This document shows, piece after piece, positions 12,043 to 21,422 of a DNA stretch of 64,000 nucleotides. The DNA lies in assembly GCF_000143415.4 (NCBI RefSeq), contig NW_003314312.1, positions 1,321,533-1,385,532 on the forward strand. Reading direction: 5' to 3'. The notes beneath the pieces are model-generated. The model did no database searches. It saw nothing but the letters and a program-made list of their open reading frames with translations, and had not been told where the DNA came from. The position numbers and the translations under genes were made by a program. This stretch comes from Selaginella moellendorffii (taxonomy: Eukaryota; Streptophyta; Lycopodiopsida; Selaginellales; Selaginellaceae). Every line of letters starts with the position of its first letter. Position 1 is the first letter of the stretch.

Positions 12043-12955
12043 TCATATCAGGTTTAATAAATTTTGGATCTGGTTGAGTTTGTTTGAACTTGCCACCACA
12101 TTGCAACTTTTCGGGTCCGACACGATGATGGTGCGCTTTGGATCCAGAATCCAAGTCCCACGAAACGTGCCTCCACTCAGTAGGTTATCCACGCCATGGT
12201 AGTGGCTGCTCGCATACACCAGATTCGCTGGGATTGCGCAGGAGAGAACATCCAGGAACTTCAGGAAATCTTTCTTCCCATTCCGGGACGCATTCGCGGC
12301 AAGGATATCGCGGTAAAAGATGAATTCGTCTTCCTTGTCCTGGATCATCCTCCACGTAGTGTTCACGGCGTCCTGAAACGTCTGCACGCTCTGATCGGTG
12401 AGCAGCACCGCCGGAAGATTGTTAAACTTATTCTTGTAAAACTCCTTGAGAAACGAGAAGACGTCGTTCACCATCCACATATGATCGAGCATAGCGTTCT
12501 GAGCACTGATGTAATCCAGGGATTCAACATCCTCATCGTCAAATAAAGCACCCATTGAAGACGTTCTTCCTCCGGTCTAGAGCTTGTAGTCCTGCGTCAA
12601 GTCGTCACTCAAGATGCTTCTTGCCCAGCCCTGAACAGTGGAAACCGTGAGCTTGAACAGCTCCGGCTTCAACAGAGACCTCAAATCCTTCATCAGATCG
12701 TGGCACGCTCGATAGGCAAGAATATCCGGAACTTCCGCGAGCGATGCGGTTCCATAGCAGAGGCTATGAACAGTGTCGATATACGATGACGCGAGAGCTC
12801 CAGCAACCTCGTTGTCATCAAATGGATCGTCCAGGAAAGCAGTGAGCCAGGGAAACTTCGCCTGCTTCGCTTCGAATAACTATTGACGGTTCAAGCCTTG
12901 AGACTGGTTGTTGCTCAGCGGTTTATAAAATGATATCAATGTGGCGTAATTCCTA
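12043..12955 (-). pseudogene. Microbial-type terpene synthase-like (MTPSL) gene with two in-frame stops
   Basis: On the minus strand one frame runs from about 12955 to a TGA at 12043-12045, about 300 codons. It has an Asp-rich motif DDPFDD (DDxxD type) about 80 residues in, preceded by KFPWLTAFL, and an NSE motif NDVFSFLKE near residue 150. These bind the Mg2+-diphosphate of prenyl substrates in class I terpene synthases. The compact single-domain layout fits the MTPSL family known from Selaginella rather than two-domain plant synthases. The late RY motif is HY here (SSHYHG), whereas arm B keeps RY (SSRYHG). In-frame TAGs lie at about 12577-12579 and 12880-12882; both could come from Gln CAG by one transition. 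The start codon is unclear. It lies head-to-head with the P450 at 12966. Confidence 0.75.
12923..12930 (+). promoter_or_regulatory. TATA box of the P450 at 12966
   Basis: TTATAAAA lies about 36-43 bp upstream of the P450 ATG, so the 5' leader would be very short. The same bases fall inside the apparent N-terminal reading frame of the MTPSL on the other strand. Promoter function is inferred from sequence and position only. Confidence 0.45.
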
Positions 12956-12965
12956 ATCAATCGAC

Positions 12966-14539
12966 ATGGAGTTTCTAGCGTGCGCGATTGCTCTTGTGTT
13001 CTTCATCTATGTTCTTGTATGGGGAATTCCAGGTGGAGGGCACCGCCGTCTCAACTTGCCAGTATCACCCAGTGGGTCTCTTCCATTGATCGGACACCTC
13101 CACCTCTTTGGGAGGAAACCCCATCTCTCTCTCCTTGCACTGTCCAACAAGTATGGACCGATCTTCTCTCTCCGGCTGGGAATGGTGCCATCCGTGGTGG
13201 TCGCGAGCGCCCATCTGGCCAAGGAGCTCTTCAAAACCCAGGACGTTACATTCTCTTCCAGGCCGTATTTCATGCCAGGGGAGTATAGCTTCTACAACTT
13301 CCTTGACATGGGATTTGCGCCTTACGGCGATTACTGGAAGAACATGCGGAAGCTGTGTGCCACGGAGCTCTTCACAATCAGGCGCATCGATTCTTTCTTG
13401 TGGGTACGAACAGAGGAGCTCCGTGAGATGCTATCCGCGCTCTTGGATTCTTCTCTGGATTGCAAGCCCGTCAACATGAGAGACATGGTCACGACATGCC
13501 TGTTCAATGTGGTCACCCGGATCTTGATGAGCAAGAGGTTCTACACGTTTGTGGGAGATGAGGCAACGATGGATGACGATGCCCGGGAGTTTAAGAGCCT
13601 CCTGCTGTCCATCACAGACCAGGCGCTCGATTTTCACATCAGCGAGTTTGTCCCGCCGTGGCTTAGAGGCATCGACTGGAAGATCCCGCGGCTCAAGAAG
13701 CTGCAGGCAAAGATTGATAGTTTCTTGCAGAAGATAGTCGACGAGCACAAGCTTGGTGTCGATAGCGGCAAGGAGGACTTTATGCACATCATGCTCGAGT
13801 ACCTCAAGGATGAACCATATTGCGAGGACAGTGTCAAGGCCAATAGCATGGTAAGTTCTTCCTCTCGTGATTTGATGTCTCTTAACTATATCCTCGAATG
13901 TGCCAGGAGCTTATATCTGGTGGAACAGACACAAGTGCCGCCGTGATCGAGTGGGCGATCCTGGAGCTTCTTCACCACCCGGAGATGCTACGAAAAGCTC
14001 AAGAGGAGATGGACGTGGTGGTGGGGAATTCTCGCCTGGTCGGAGAAGCCGACATTGCGCAGCTCCAGTATATGCAAGCAGTGATCAAGGAAACCTTCCG
14101 CCTCCATCCTCCAATTCCTCTTCTACCTCGCATGGCATCTCACGACTGCAAGCTGGGAGGATTTGATGTTCCAAAGGGCGCAACCACGTTCTTGCACGTC
14201 TACGCCATTGGAAGGGATCCAGCCGTGTGGGACGAACCATTGAAGTTCATGCCGGAGAGGTTCTTGGGGAATTCCTTGGATGTCAAGGGCCAGGACTATG
14301 AGCTGCTTCCATTTGGCTCTGGTCGCAGGGGTTGTCCGGGGATGATACTGGGATTACGAACGGTGCAGCTTCTGGTATCCAACTTGATTCACAGCTTCGA
14401 TTGGAGCTTTGCGGGGGAGAGGGGAGGAGAAGCATTTCCTCTGGAAGAACGAGATACTGCTGGGACTGTTATTTGGACCAAGACTCCGCTCCAAGTCGTG
14501 GCCACTCCAAGACTTAGGAAGGAGGTACTGCTAGGCTGA
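12966..14539 (+). CDS. Cytochrome P450, CYP71 clan, intact
   Basis: Exons 12966-13850 and 13907-14539 (56-bp GT-AG intron) give about 505 residues, normal for a plant microsomal P450. Order: N-terminal membrane anchor (residues 1-20), hinge-like SPSGSLPLIGHLH, C-helix WKNMRKLC, I-helix SGGTDTS near 299-305, KETFR (ExxR) near 357-361, MPERF near 411, haem loop FGSGRRGCPG with Cys near 439. It should use NADPH-P450 reductase electrons to oxygenate a small lipophilic substrate at the ER. The substrate cannot be read from sequence, but the adjacent terpene synthase relic makes a terpenoid plausible. The start is the first ATG, just after a TATA box. A convergent SDR tail follows at 14870-14945. 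No frame lesion is seen, so this is one of two apparently functional P450s in the window. Confidence 0.92.
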
Positions 14540-14945
14540 TTGCGATTTCATGAAATGGGCTTGCAAATATGTCCTCGTTATTTAAAAATTTCTTTTCATA
14601 AACTGTTTATACACGGTGTCGTGTGCATGAAACCAAAAGGTATAATAAGCATGCTGTACTGATGAGTGAGGCTGCAACAGAACTCCTCCCAATCGTCTCT
14701 ACTGTCGTTGTGGTCACCCTGCTTCATTGCGAAGTAAACTGACCATTGAATGTACAAGGTAAGAGTGGGAAGTTTTTTTGTACAGCTTTTCTCTGAGAAA
14801 ATGTTTCAAACTGAAAGAGCCAATGCAATGTCAAGTCAAAAAAAGTTTTAAATGAAAGGTCAAAAATAAACTTTGAAATTAAAAACAAATGTAACTCTAA
14901 AGGATCAGCTAAAATTCCACAGTTCTCAGCTATGGCATGAGGGGT
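14540..14945. pseudogene. P450 3' flank and eroded tail of a convergent SDR gene
   Basis: This stretch matches 48340-48715, the DNA between another P450 3' tip and the intact SDR gene: shared words are CAAAAGGTATAATAAGCATG, GATGAGTGAGGC and CATGAGGGGT. Bases 14870-14945, read on the minus strand, correspond to the C-terminal codons of the SDR (PHA... then a Glu-rich helix) but are badly eroded. A G1 LTR begins at 14946, inside what would be the last SDR exon. So this P450 once had a convergent SDR partner that has been lost. Confidence 0.65.
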
Positions 14946-15600
14946 TGTTAGGTGCCAGCTTTGACTCTGTCAACATGAGTCAAAAGGAAAGGTTAACCTA
15001 CCCTAGGGCTCATAGTGGAGCAGTAGCACAGTGGGTCAAGGGTGGCTGAGTGGAAGGAATTTCAAAAGGAGGTGTAGCATAGTTTATAGTGTTGGAATTT
15101 AACATTTGTATTAGTTGTTGGTTGACTAAAATGAATATTAGAATTCTATTGTTGATGGTGGTGCTGATGATGCTGTCAATAAAACTATGAAAGTTTAGAC
15201 CATTCAAGATATTGTTTATGAGATATGAACCTTTAATCAAATTTGGCAAGAGATGTAAGATGAAATGTATGGCATGATAGATACTATGTGTAAGTGTGTT
15301 AGGGCATTCGAGGCTAAATATGGTGGTCCTCCAACTAAAACTTCTTTGGTGGACTTAAGATTCCAACTTTTTTTGGTGATGGTGATATGGATGAATGTCT
15401 GGCTTAGCTAACAAGTTCTTAGTTACCAAAGGAACTTCAAATGCAGAGGCTTTAGTGGCTATTCTAATGGTTTTGCATGATATAGGTCTTTTATGGTGGA
15501 ATTAGCTTATATTTTGAATAAAAAACCATTAATGTCTACCATAAATGAGTTTAAAGCTGCTTTTTGTTTATGTTTTGCCCCTCACTATGATGTGGAGAAT
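14946..15600 (+). mobile_element. G1 gypsy 5' fragment (LTR plus start of gag), heavily decayed
   Basis: It starts with TGTTAGGTGCCAGC, the G1 LTR start, and passes through eroded LTR into gag sequence homologous to 33407-33838 on the minus strand. Most differences from that copy are C-to-T or G-to-A, as expected for long-methylated DNA. It ends at TGTGGAGAAT, where the CH LTR begins without any gap. So CH inserted into, or was joined to, an older G1 copy here. Confidence 0.75.
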
Positions 15601-16510
15601 TGTCGCGAATGTGACTTCGGGTATCAAAAGATACTTGTCGACCGGTCCTTACAGACACTCTTTCCTTACTGCCATGATGGCAGGAGATCGGTATAGTTGG
15701 ATCCCTTTAGTAGCCCCTCTTGTGCTAGTGGAGTTAACTGGGCATTTCGAGTGTACTTAAACCGGACGGAATTCCTACGTGCTATTAGTTAAGCATACTT
15801 AGCCTAGTAAGGAGTTCCCGTCTCGTTATGTCTTGCACTTGCTAGTGACAAGAACCCTCGCGTATTGAGATTAGTCCCTCAATATCACTAGATGATAGCT
15901 TACCATATCTGCCAAACACCCTTGCTATCATGCCCTTTGTGTTAGTCTCATTTCGGTCCCAAATGCTATTTATAGAAAGTGTCTAGATTCGCTCATTTAG
16001 CATGTATACGGAATGTAAAGGTCGGCCTGAACACAATGGTGTTCGTCTCGTGTCCAAATTCGCAATCTAGTGCCATTCCATATTTAGTAAGTTTTGAGCT
16101 TGTCCCAAAGACTAACTCCTGGTACTAAGGGAAGCTTGGGGTGAAAGCCCAAAGTGTGTGTTCCTCAAGGGCGGGGGGGGCCTGTGGGGGGTTCCAAATG
16201 TATAGTAGGGATAGTGGTTGGAATGCATGTTCGACCACCTGAGACATTAGTTTGGCTCCCGCTGGGATGTGTCGCTCCTTGTTCTGCGTCCGGCTTGGGT
16301 CTAAGCCCAAGCTCCATGCCGCTCTAGTTGGTGGAGTACCCTCCTCCTCGCGTTAGGCCATCGGTATGCCAAAATTGTGCCAGACTCCGTCTGACACCAT
16401 TTTGCGTGCAAGTGCTGGATACGGGGAGCTAGTGCTCGTGGGATTGTACCGGACCCTCGTTTCGTAGCGCAACGGGCTTGGAGTTTGGCTCCTAATTCAG
16501 GTGTGCTACA
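15601..16510 (+). mobile_element. CH chromovirus 5' LTR (about 910 bp)
   Basis: It starts TGTCGCGAATG and ends GTGTGCTACA, and is followed at once by a primer-binding site. Homologous LTR pieces lie at 20730-21422, 25753-26514 and (minus) 34190-34496. A TATA-like CTATTTATAG lies near 15966. A poly-G run sits near 16170. This is the left end of the element whose pol is now at 27875-31417. Confidence 0.85.
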
Positions 16511-16511
16511 T

Positions 16512-16529
16512 TTGGTATCAGAGGAATTG
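16512..16529 (+). other. tRNA primer-binding site of CH
   Basis: TTGGTATCAGAGGAATTG directly follows the LTR. TGGTATCAGAG is the usual complement to the 3' end of plant initiator tRNA-Met used by LTR retroelements. Confidence 0.8.
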
Positions 16530-16701
16530 TCTCAGCGATTCCTATCTAACTTTTGTCGGATTTTCTGACTCAAGTTGCATACGCAGAAACTTTTCTAGTA
16601 AATCTGAAGCGACCTGTGTAGGATTAGTTGGATTGCACCATTCGGTAAGAATGTTGTATGCATGTTCAGTTACTGATAGAGGCATGCATACAGCTAGCAG
16701 G

Positions 16702-17839
16702 ATGGTGAAGAGGAACCATGCTGATGACGCTGAAACCTCTAGACGGGCAAATCGAGAGGAGGAAACTCCTACTAGAGATGCTACGGAAGAGGTAGAGGCT
16801 GAGTCAGAAGAGGAAGAGCCAGATGCTGCGGCACTACAGCGTACAGCTCAGGAAGTCGAGATTGAGAATTTGCGAAGGGAGATTCGCAAATTGAAGAAGG
16901 AGAACAACAAGAGGAAGAAAGAAGCTGAGGCAGCTAAACCAGTTAAGCCTAAGCAACCGGACTCCTCCTCAAGTTCCGAGGACGATGAAGTTCTGCAGCA
17001 GCCCCCAGTTGCACGAATTTCAAAGTTCAAGCCCCCGAAACCACCCAACTTCAGAGGCATGCGGGACTATCAGGTTTTGGAAGACTGGGTCTACGATATG
17101 GAAAATTATTTCATAGCAGCAAACGTAGATGATCGTACAAAAGTTGTGTGTGCACAATCCTTTCTCACCGATCATGCCAAAACTTGGTGGCGCCAGGTGT
17201 GTGCTGAAAAAGGGCAGACTAGAAGTTGGGTCTCTATCCATAAGGAATACTTGCCGGATGATCTTGGTCTAAGACTTTGCGCGGAGCTGCAGCGGTTAAA
17301 GCAGCGAGGGGATCTCATGCATTACGTTAATGTGTTTGCTCAGAAGCGTATTATGATTGCAAATATGAGTGATGAAGGTGCTCGGAGTTATTTCCTGGAG
17401 GGTTTAAGTTCACTTTCTCGTAATGAGATTTTGAAGTTTAAGCCAAAGACGTATCTGGAGTGTAAGGAGGCAGCACAGCAAGTTGCCTTTAGTCACTCGC
17501 TCATGGAACAATATCAGCAATCGTATGCTGGTAACTCGGATAAGAATAAGAATTCTAGGAATAAACAAGGTGATCGGAAACAGAGGGTGGAAGGCAGGTT
17601 CCGCTCTGGAGGCTCACAAGCAACGGTTAACAAAGGTGGTGGTGGTTGGAGACCACCAGCAGCTTCTTCTGGTCCTAGGCCCTCTGTTCCTCCTCCTGGT
17701 GGGTACAAGCCGTAGCAACCTGCAAAACCTGCTCTTAGTGAAATGGGTAGTGTGGGTCATTGCTTCCATTGTGGAGAGTCGGGATATAGATCCTCGGAAT
17801 GTCCCAACAAGCATAAGACAAGGTCTCAAGTTAATGTCA
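16702..17839 (+). CDS. CH chromovirus gag (nucleocapsid), with a late stop and altered zinc knuckle
   Basis: The frame from ATG 16702 runs to TAG at 17713-17715 and is then readable to 17839. Order: acidic region, coiled-coil-like Glu/Lys/Arg-rich segment (residues 50-90), capsid core with the retroelement gag pattern around FLTDHAKTWW, then a Gly/Pro-rich tail. After the TAG the frame continues with a CCHC knuckle CFHCGESGYRSSEC in which the His is Tyr, a single C-to-T change. An upstream in-frame extension to 16501 crosses the LTR end and is not used as the start. The frame is cut at 17839, where G1 RNase H sequence begins. Confidence 0.8.
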
Positions 17840-17840
17840 G
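17839..17840. other. Inversion breakpoint, left
   Basis: CH gag stops (AATGTCAG) and G1 pol begins (CTTCACATTGCTGATC) with no gap. The G1 segment picks up within a few bases of where G1 stops at 31418 on the other strand. See the finding on the 13.6-kb inversion. Confidence 0.75.
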
Positions 17841-17963
17841 CTTCACATTGCTGATCTATCGAAACCTTACGAGGTGACATGTGATGCGAGTGGTTATGCA
17901 TTGGGAGGAGTTCTCATACAAGAGGGACAGCCTATTGCATATGAGAGTTGAACTTTAAATTCC

Positions 17964-19982
17964 GTGGAGCAACACTATTCCACATATAAGCAAGAGTTAC
18001 TCTCTATTGTTCATGCTTTGCGGACATGGCGGCACTATCTTTATGGTACAGTGTTCGTGGTGTTGACAGATCACAAACCACTTGTGTATCTTTTCACACA
18101 GAAGGAGTTGAACACTCGGCAAGCTCGTCGAATGGTCAAACTTATGGAGTTTGGGGAGTTTCCTATTGAGCATCGTCCAGGAAAATCCAATATGGTGGCA
18201 GATGCTTTATCTCGTGTTCGTCATGTGACAACGTTACAAACACGATTTTGTCATCATTTGAGTAAGGTGGTCAGCGAGTTTGGGCAGTTGGTTGAGCATG
18301 CTCAGGCTCAGGATGCTGAGGTGGCCTCTTTGCGAGCCCAGATGGAAGTCCCTTTTTCATTGGTGGATGGGATTCTCTACTACAATAGCCGTGTATATTT
18401 GCCACGGGTGGATGTGTTAATTACTCAAGTTTTATTCCACTATCATGATCGTCCAGAGGCCGGTCATTTTGGGGGGAAGAAGACGTATAAGTTGATTAAG
18501 CCCAACTTTTATTGGAGGAATATGAAGGCTGATATCCTCAAGTATTGTAAATCATGCGAGCTTTGTCAGCGGGTTAAGGTGCCACGGGAGAAGCCAGGAG
18601 GACTTTTGCAACCTTTACCTATTCCTCAGAGCCATTGGTGTAGTATCTCTATGGACTTCATCACTTATTTGCCACGAACACAGAGGCAAAAGGAGCAAGT
18701 ATGGGTCGTAGTGGATCAGTTGACGAAATATGTGCGGTTGTTGGCTCTTCAAAAGAATGTCACTGCCTCAGACTTGGCTGCGGTTTACTTGGAGAAGGTT
18801 TTTCCTGATTTTGGTTTGCCGGAGGACATCATTAGTGACAGGTTTGCCGGAGGACATCATGTTTTGCGGACGTGGCAGCATTATCTTTATGGTGCAGTGT
18901 TCGTGGTGTTGACAGATTACAAACCACTTGTGTATCTTTTCACACAAAAGGAGTTGAACACTCCGCAAGCTCATTGGATGGTCAAACTCATGGAGTTTGG
19001 GGAGTTTCCTATTGAGCATCGTCCGGGAAAATCCAATGTGGTGGCAGATGCTTTATCTCGTGTTCGTCATATGACGACGTTACAAACACGATTTTGTCAT
19101 CATTTGAGTAAGGTGGTCAGCGAGTTTGGGCAGTTGGTTAAGCATGCTCAGGCTCAAGATGCTGAGGTGGCCTCTTTACGAGACCAGATGGAAGCTCTTT
19201 TCTCATTGGTGGATGGGATTCTCTACTACAATGGCCATGTATATTTGCCACGGGTGGATGCATTAATTACTCAAGTTTTATTCCACTATCATGATCGTCC
19301 AAAGGCCGGTCATTTTGGGGGGAAGAAGACGTATGAGTTGATTAAGCGCAACTTTTATTGGAGGAATATGAAGGCTGATATCCTCAAGTATTGTAAATCA
19401 TGCGAGCTTTGTCAGCGGGTTAAGGTGCCACGGGAGAAGCCAGGAGGACTTTTGCAACCTTTACCTATTCCTCAGAGCCATTGGTGTAGTATCTCTATGG
19501 ACTTCATCACTTATTTGCCACGAACACAGAGGCAAAAGGAGCAAGTATGGGTCGTAGTGGATCAGTTGACGAAATATGTGCGGTTGTTGGCTCTTCAAAA
19601 GAATGTCACTGCCTCAGACTTGGCTGCGGTTTACTTGGAGAAGGTTTTTCCTGATTTTGGTTTGCCGGAGGACATCATTAGTGATCGAGATTCAAAGTTC
19701 ACCAGTGGATTTTGGAAAAGCTTTGCAAAGGCTATGCAAGTGACTTTGAAACTCTCGAGTGGAGATCATCCTCAGACGGATGGGCAAACCGAGCATGTGA
19801 ATCAGGTGGTGGAAGATATGCTACGTTGTAGCATTGGTCAAAGGCAAGGACAGTGGGATTTATATCTTCCGTTGGTGCAATTTGCTTACAACAATAGCCA
19901 ACACAATGGAACCAAACTAAGTCCTTACTTTGCCATGTTTGGAAGGCATCCTCGAATAGCAGTGGAGTTGGGATTGCATTAG
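17964..19982 (+). CDS. G1 RNase H-integrase frame with an internal in-frame duplication
   Basis: The open frame is 672 codons. It covers RNase H (LTDHKPLVYLFTQKEL), the integrase HHCC zinc finger (HYHDRPEAGHFGG...CKSCELCQ) and the first catalytic Asp (SMDFITYLP) twice over. The DDE core after IISDRD occurs once, followed by HPQTDGQTEHVN. The duplication is 282 codons (846 bp), so the frame survived. The protein as read would not be a normal integrase. No host function is implied. Confidence 0.85.
   Translation: MEQHYSTYKQELLSIVHALRTWRHYLYGTVFVVLTDHKPLVYLFTQKELNTRQARRMVKLMEFGEFPIEHRPGKSNMVADALSRVRHVTTLQTRFCHHLSKVVSEFGQLVEHAQAQDAEVASLRAQMEVPFSLVDGILYYNSRVYLPRVDVLITQVLFHYHDRPEAGHFGGKKTYKLIKPNFYWRNMKADILKYCKSCELCQRVKVPREKPGGLLQPLPIPQSHWCSISMDFITYLPRTQRQKEQVWVVVDQLTKYVRLLALQKNVTASDLAAVYLEKVFPDFGLPEDIISDRFAGGHHVLRTWQHYLYGAVFVVLTDYKPLVYLFTQKELNTPQAHWMVKLMEFGEFPIEHRPGKSNVVADALSRVRHMTTLQTRFCHHLSKVVSEFGQLVKHAQAQDAEVASLRDQMEALFSLVDGILYYNGHVYLPRVDALITQVLFHYHDRPKAGHFGGKKTYELIKRNFYWRNMKADILKYCKSCELCQRVKVPREKPGGLLQPLPIPQSHWCSISMDFITYLPRTQRQKEQVWVVVDQLTKYVRLLALQKNVTASDLAAVYLEKVFPDFGLPEDIISDRDSKFTSGFWKSFAKAMQVTLKLSSGDHPQTDGQTEHVNQVVEDMLRCSIGQRQGQWDLYLPLVQFAYNNSQHNGTKLSPYFAMFGRHPRIAVELGLH
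18017..19708 (+). repeat. Tandem duplication, 846-bp period
   Basis: Unit 1 is about 18017-18862 and unit 2 about 18863-19708. Landmarks line up at exactly 846 bp: CGGACATGGC at 18021 against CGGACGTGGC at 18867, and ATTAGTGA at 18831 against 19677. The join reads GTGACAGGTTTGCCGGAGG. The first part of the units differs at several sites, while the second part (from about CTCAAGTATTG onward) looks identical. Confidence 0.85.
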
Positions 19983-20495
19983 AGTAAGGATGTTCAAGAT
20001 AAGCTTGATTCCGAGGCAACTGATCTGACCACACAACTTGATGAGATTTTGGTGGTGTGCGAATGAAATTTGCAAGCAGCTCAGGATAGAGTGGAGAAGT
20101 TTGCCAATGAGCATCGCCAATTCCGGGAATATAAGGTGGGTGATCTCGTCTTTGTGCGCGTGATCTTTCCGTCAAGTGAGCGGCAGAACACATTGGTGCC
20201 TTTACGGATACGGAAGAGTGATAAACTTTCCTATTGATATGCTGGTCCATATGAAGTTCTGGAATGCATTGGTAAAGCGGCTTATAGGGTGCGGCAGCCA
20301 GCTGGGGTGAAAATTCATCCGGTATTTTATGTCAGCCAATTGAAAGGTGTACTATCTCGGAGTGACGGGCCCAATGCCTCCTTGATGTATACGGCTATGG
20401 ACAATAGACTAGGAGCTTGAGCAAGGTTTCCCCAGAAAGGGTGATCACCGGTACAACTCGTCCTTGGGACAAGGACTTTGTTGGGGGGGAAGAAT

Positions 20496-20729
20496 TGTTA
20501 GGCACCAGCTTTGACTACGTGGTCAATGTCGGTCAAAGGGAGGCTCAAGGGTATATTAAGGCTAGTTAGGGTAAGGGACTTAACCTACCCTAGGGGCTCA
20601 CAGTGGAGTGGCGGCGCAATGGAGCTTTTGAGGTAGCTAGGGGGTGATTGGGTGGTGAGGAACCTCAAGAGGTGGTGTAGTATAGTCTAGGGCGACTAGA
20701 TCTCTATCTTTTTGCGCCGGATCATAACA
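20496..20729 (+). repeat. G1a 3' LTR (234 bp)
   Basis: It starts TGTTAGGC and ends ATCATAACA, with TGTTA/TAACA terminal inverted repeats. By eye it differs from the partner LTR at 33956-34189 at about 15 of 234 positions, mostly transitions. Confidence 0.9.
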
Positions 20730-20734
20730 ATGAT
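20730..20734 (+). other. Target-site duplication of G1a (3' side), ATGAT
   Basis: ATGAT directly follows the 3' LTR. The other copy, read on the minus strand, is at 34190-34194. Five bases is the expected length for Ty3/gypsy. Confidence 0.8.
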
Positions 20735-21422
20735 GGCTTACCATATTTGCCAAACACCCTCCTTATGTGTTAGTTCCATTCTAGATCCACATACTATTTA
20801 TGGTAAGTGTCTAAATTTGCCCAAGAGGCATATCTATGGAATGTAGAGAGTGTCCTGAACCATATGGTGTTGTTCCTACAATCTAACACTATTCCATAAT
20901 TAGTAAGTTTCACACTTGTCCCAAAGACTAACTCCTAATACTAAAGGAAGCTTGGGGTGAAAGCCCAAAGTGTGTGTTCCTCACGCGGGGGGGGGGGGTG
21001 GGGGCGGCGAAAGGGGGCTACTTTGGGAGGTTTCAAATGTATAGGGTTAGGGTGAAAGCCCAAAATATGTGTTTTTCAAGGGGGAGGGGCTATAGGGGGT
21101 TCCAAATGTATAGTAGAGGTAGTGGTTAGAATGTATCTAACCACTTGAGATATTAATTTGGCTCTCATTGAGCTGTATCACTCTTTGTTCTGCATTCGGC
21201 TTGGGTTTAAGCCTAAACTCCATGCTGCTTTAGTCAGTGGGGTACCCTCCTCCTCACGTTAGGCCACCGGTATGCCAAAATCGTGCTAAACACCATCTGA
21301 TACCATTTTGCATATAAGTGTTGGATACAAGAAGTTGGTGCTCGTGGGATTAAGAGTGTACTAAACCCTCGTCTCGTAACGCAACGAGTTTAGAGTTCAA
21401 CTCCAAATTCAAGTGCACTACA
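20730..21422 (+). mobile_element. Right-hand part of a second CH LTR
   Basis: It matches the LTR at 15601-16510 from GATGATAGCTTACC to the ...CACTACA end. The missing left part is at 34190-34496 in the opposite orientation. G1a had inserted at ATGAT inside this LTR. Poly-G runs lie near 20990 and 21085. Confidence 0.85.

Larger units (their letters stand above)
17840..20729 (+). mobile_element. G1a gypsy element, 3' half (RNase H, integrase, LTR)
   Basis: It contains the end of the RT-connection region, RNase H, integrase and 3' LTR. It starts at the codons for LHIADLSKPYEVTCDASG, matching the intact G1 copy at 61740 on the minus strand. An in-frame TGA lies near 17949 (Arg in the other copy) and a TAG at about 19983, after which the integrase C-terminus continues to about 20420 with two further stops. 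A polypurine tract (TTGGGGGGGAAGAA) precedes the LTR. Its 5' half is at 31418-34189 in opposite orientation. Confidence 0.85.

Noticed and set aside
12196-12546. 116-codon plus-strand frame
   Set aside because: Shadow of the terpene synthase on the other strand; no motif of its own.
13431-13787. 118-codon minus frame, with a 123-codon plus frame at 13108-13479
   Set aside because: Both are shadow frames of the intact P450.
17964-19982. A 672-residue host enzyme
   Set aside because: All motifs are gypsy RNase H and integrase, and the length comes from an internal duplication.
19732-20250. 172-codon minus frames here and at 53756-54274
   Set aside because: They are the same antisense shadow of the G1 integrase, repeated because the element is repeated.
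14946-20729. A single G1 element simply interrupted by CH
   Set aside because: The 14946 fragment is far more decayed than the 17840-20729 part, and the latter's true 5' half, with matching target duplication, is at 31418-34189.
20985-21100. G-rich runs as functional G-quadruplexes
   Set aside because: They are a general feature of the CH LTR, vary in length between copies and sit at similar places; ordinary element sequence explains them.
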